DNA from: Plasmodiophora brassicae
Taxonomy: Eukaryota > Endomyxa > Phytomyxea > Plasmodiophorida > Plasmodiophoridae
Assembly (NCBI GenBank): GCA_039704465.1
Contig: JASFAU010000015.1
Coordinates: 682,001-746,000 of the forward strand
Direction of reading: 5' to 3'
DNA length: 64,000 nucleotides
This document shows, one piece after another, positions 62,295-64,000 of this stretch; positions within the stretch are counted from its first letter, which is position 1, and each line of letters starts with the position of its first letter. The notes under the pieces were generated by a model that did no database searches, had not been told where the DNA came from, and worked only from the letters and a program-made list of their open reading frames with translations. Position numbers and translations under genes: made by a program.

Positions 62295-63421
62295 ATGCTG
62301 CCCCCTTTGCCGGATCCGAAGCGCAGCGACAGCACGGCGACGCTGGGGGCGGCGCCGGGCGCCCTGTTGGTCAGCCGCCACTCCAGCGTCGCGTCGGAAT
62401 CGCACCACGACAGGGCGCGGTCCACCGGCGGCGGCGGCGTCCTGGGCGTCGCGTTCGCCGTCGACCCCGACTGCACCGTTGTGTCCTCTCGCCTGTCGTC
62501 GATCAGGCGCGCCCTGTCCGGCCAGGGCGCCCGCCTCGTCCCGATCCTGTCGCCGGGCGTCCAGTACCTCGTGTCGAACCGCAAGCGGCCGCTGTCGCAG
62601 CACAACGCGGTCGAACCGATCGCCAGGACGATCGCGTCGGCGAGGAAACGCTCGGCGCAGCTGGCGCTGAAGGCGTCGACCGGCGGCGGCGCCCATGTCG
62701 ACCCCGTGCAGCGCATCGACCACATCGAACGCGCCCGGCACCTCGGCGTCGCCGTCATCACCGTCGACGCCCTGCTCAGGCGCGTCAAGTCGCGCCAGCC
62801 GACCACCACGTCGCTGGAGAAGCCCAGGTCTGCGTCCGCCGTCCCGATGAGGAATGGGGTCCTCGTCGAAACGCTGACCGGCGGGTTGTCGCTGTGTCTC
62901 AGGCGGGCGAGCACGCGCGAGCTGCCCTCGTACACGAGGAACAAGGTCGGGTTGCAGGACCTGCAGGAGGAGCACCTGCCCATCGTAAGCGGGACGGCGC
63001 GATCGCGCGGCAGGTCGCACTCGCATCTGACCCGGGTTCGTCGTCGCAGTGGAAGGAGCTCGTCGACGGCCCGCCCCGCCTGCACTCCGATTCGTTCCCG
63101 CCGGATTGCCCGTTCGTCTCCCGGCGGTGCAGGAGCCTAGCGTCGGCGCTGGAATTGGATCGCCCGAGGAAGAAGGCGAAGAAGACGACGACGACGACGA
63201 CGCGGGCCGGGTACTGCGAGTCCTGCAAAGTGATGGTCGCCGATGTCGACCTGCACTGCGCGTCGGACGCGCACCGGGCCGCCGTCTGCGACGACGCGTC
63301 CCGCTGGGCGCAGCTGGACAAGCTCATCGAGCAGCTGGGCGCGGTACCCGTCCTGGAACGCCTACGAGACCTGGACCGGGCCGTCGTACCCTCCGTGCTC
63401 GAGGACCGCCAAATATCGTAA
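62295..63421 (+). CDS. DBF4: DBF4-like regulatory subunit of Cdc7 kinase
   Basis: Two exons, 62,295-62,984 and 63,050-63,421, with a 65-nt intron (GTAAGC...CTGAC...CGCAG); 353 aa. DBF4 activates CDC7 to fire replication origins by phosphorylating MCM. Three family motifs are in order: a BRCT-like motif N (GVAFAVDPDCTVVSSRLSSIRRALSGQGARLVPILSPGVQYLVSNRKRP ... ARHLGVAVITVDALLRRV, about residues 50-165), a motif M-like stretch spanning the splice (RNKVGLQDLQEEHLPIWKELVDG, 215-237), and the motif C zinc finger GYCESCKVMVADVDLHCASDAH with C286, C289, H299, H305 (CX2CX9HX5H). Shorter than yeast Dbf4 (704 aa) and human DBF4 (674 aa), so a compact form. Confidence 0.88.
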
Positions 63422-63578
63422 ACGTATATGCTGTCCAACGAACGTTCATGCGGAGCGCCAGTGGTGGCCCCGTCCACCCTCCTGCGTGCCTGAATGGATG
63501 GCAGCGGATGTCGCCCGTGTATTCGTGTAGATGGACACGCAGGGAGTGGACGACGACGTCCAGCAGTGTGTAGGCGCG
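63422..63578. other. Convergent intergenic region DBF4 / coiled-coil gene
   Basis: 157 bp between convergent stop codons; nothing recognised. Confidence 0.5.
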
Positions 63579-64000
63579 CTAGATGGGTATCCGGGCCATG
63601 AGATCCTTGATCTGCGCGTCCGACTCGCTCTGCTGCTCCAGGAGCTCCTTGATGGACGGCATCGGGTCACCTTCGCTGGCGCCCTGTCCGACGTCACTGC
63701 CCTGTCAGTGCATCGCGCGCCCGGAGCGCGCCCGCGGTACACGCCGCACCTGTTTCACAGCAGCCAGCTCGCGTATCACATCCGCCAGGCGCTCCCGCAG
63801 CTCTTTCGTCGTCTGTTTCTGCTTCAGGCGGTCCTGTGGGGGCGTTCCACCGTTCAGATCGTCGGTACAACCGGGTCGGGGAGGGCCAGCCCGTCCGTAC
63901 CTTCTTCAGGCTGCGGATCGTCGCCTCCAGCGCCGCCTGCGACTGCGCCGCCTCCGCCTCGAGGTCCTTCACCTTCAGGGCCGCCTGTCGGTACCGCTGG
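63579..64000 (-). CDS. C-terminus of a coiled-coil protein (partial)
   Basis: Three exon pieces: 63,901-64,000 (running off the window), 63,750-63,833 and 63,579-63,683; introns of 67 and 66 nt, the second with CTGAC. Joined sequence: QRYRQAALKVKDLEAEAAQSQAALEATIRSLKK, then DRLKQKQTTKELRERLADVIRELAAVKQ, then GASEGDPMPSIKELLEQQSESDAQIKDLMARIPI and stop. The heptad pattern marks a long coiled coil; no family can be named from this end alone. Confidence 0.7.

Overview
This window looks like nuclear DNA of a small-genome eukaryote, most probably an early-diverging (chytrid-like) fungus. The reasons are very short introns (51-95 nt) that mostly start GTACGT/GTATGC, often carry a CTGAC-type branch site and end in CAG/TAG; GC-rich, closely packed genes; a fungal-style hybrid histidine kinase; and genes for TBCD, MAT1/Tfb3, RIC1 and DBF4. 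No species can be named from the sequence. Some transposon relatives (a WIDD-type Ty3 reverse transcriptase, a hAT scrap) recall oomycete elements, so that alternative is only disfavoured.

Positions 1-44,090 are a transposon graveyard and nursery. They hold four Ty3/gypsy elements (1-1392 minus; 14,208-22,827 plus; 29,942-34,246 plus; 40,933-42,400 minus) and several Ty1/copia elements. Copia-1 is present at 1663-8205 (minus), 17,534-22,773 (plus) and 34,247-39,477 (plus). Copia-2 is at 23,816-27,534 (minus), with a related 3' fragment at 39,798-40,932. Copia-3 is at 8552-13,902 with identical LTRs. There is also a PIF/Harbinger transposase with one intron (27,754-29,058), a short retroposon with a 16-bp target duplication (43,536-44,073), several minisatellites and solo LTRs. 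Insertions are nested, and many can be undone exactly from their 5-bp target duplications: Copia-1 inside gypsy-1, a three-LTR composite inside another Copia-1, a solo LTR inside Copia-2.

The most striking object is at 23,179-23,553: a complete 375-bp LTR element (127-bp identical LTRs, primer-binding site, polypurine tract, 5-bp target duplication GCTGC) with no coding capacity, whose every LTR contains a whole tRNA-like gene with A box, B box and a T5 terminator just before the LTR end. It is a tRNA counterpart of the 5S-carrying Cassandra elements of plants. All copia families here also appear to prime from the anticodon region of a tRNA half (Asn-GUU or Lys-CUU) rather than from a tRNA 3' end.

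Positions 44,444-64,000 are gene-dense and nearly free of transposons. In order: tubulin cofactor D (minus), MAT1/Tfb3 of TFIIH (plus), a helical unknown (minus), a divergent homeodomain protein (minus), RIC1 (minus), a multipass hybrid histidine kinase with nine exons (minus), a Cys-rich/acidic unknown (plus), a 506-aa unknown (plus), a small charged protein (minus), a secreted glycoprotein candidate (minus), DBF4 (plus) and the end of a coiled-coil gene (minus). They serve microtubule assembly, transcription/CAK, Golgi trafficking, signalling and replication initiation; no operon-like functional cluster is seen.
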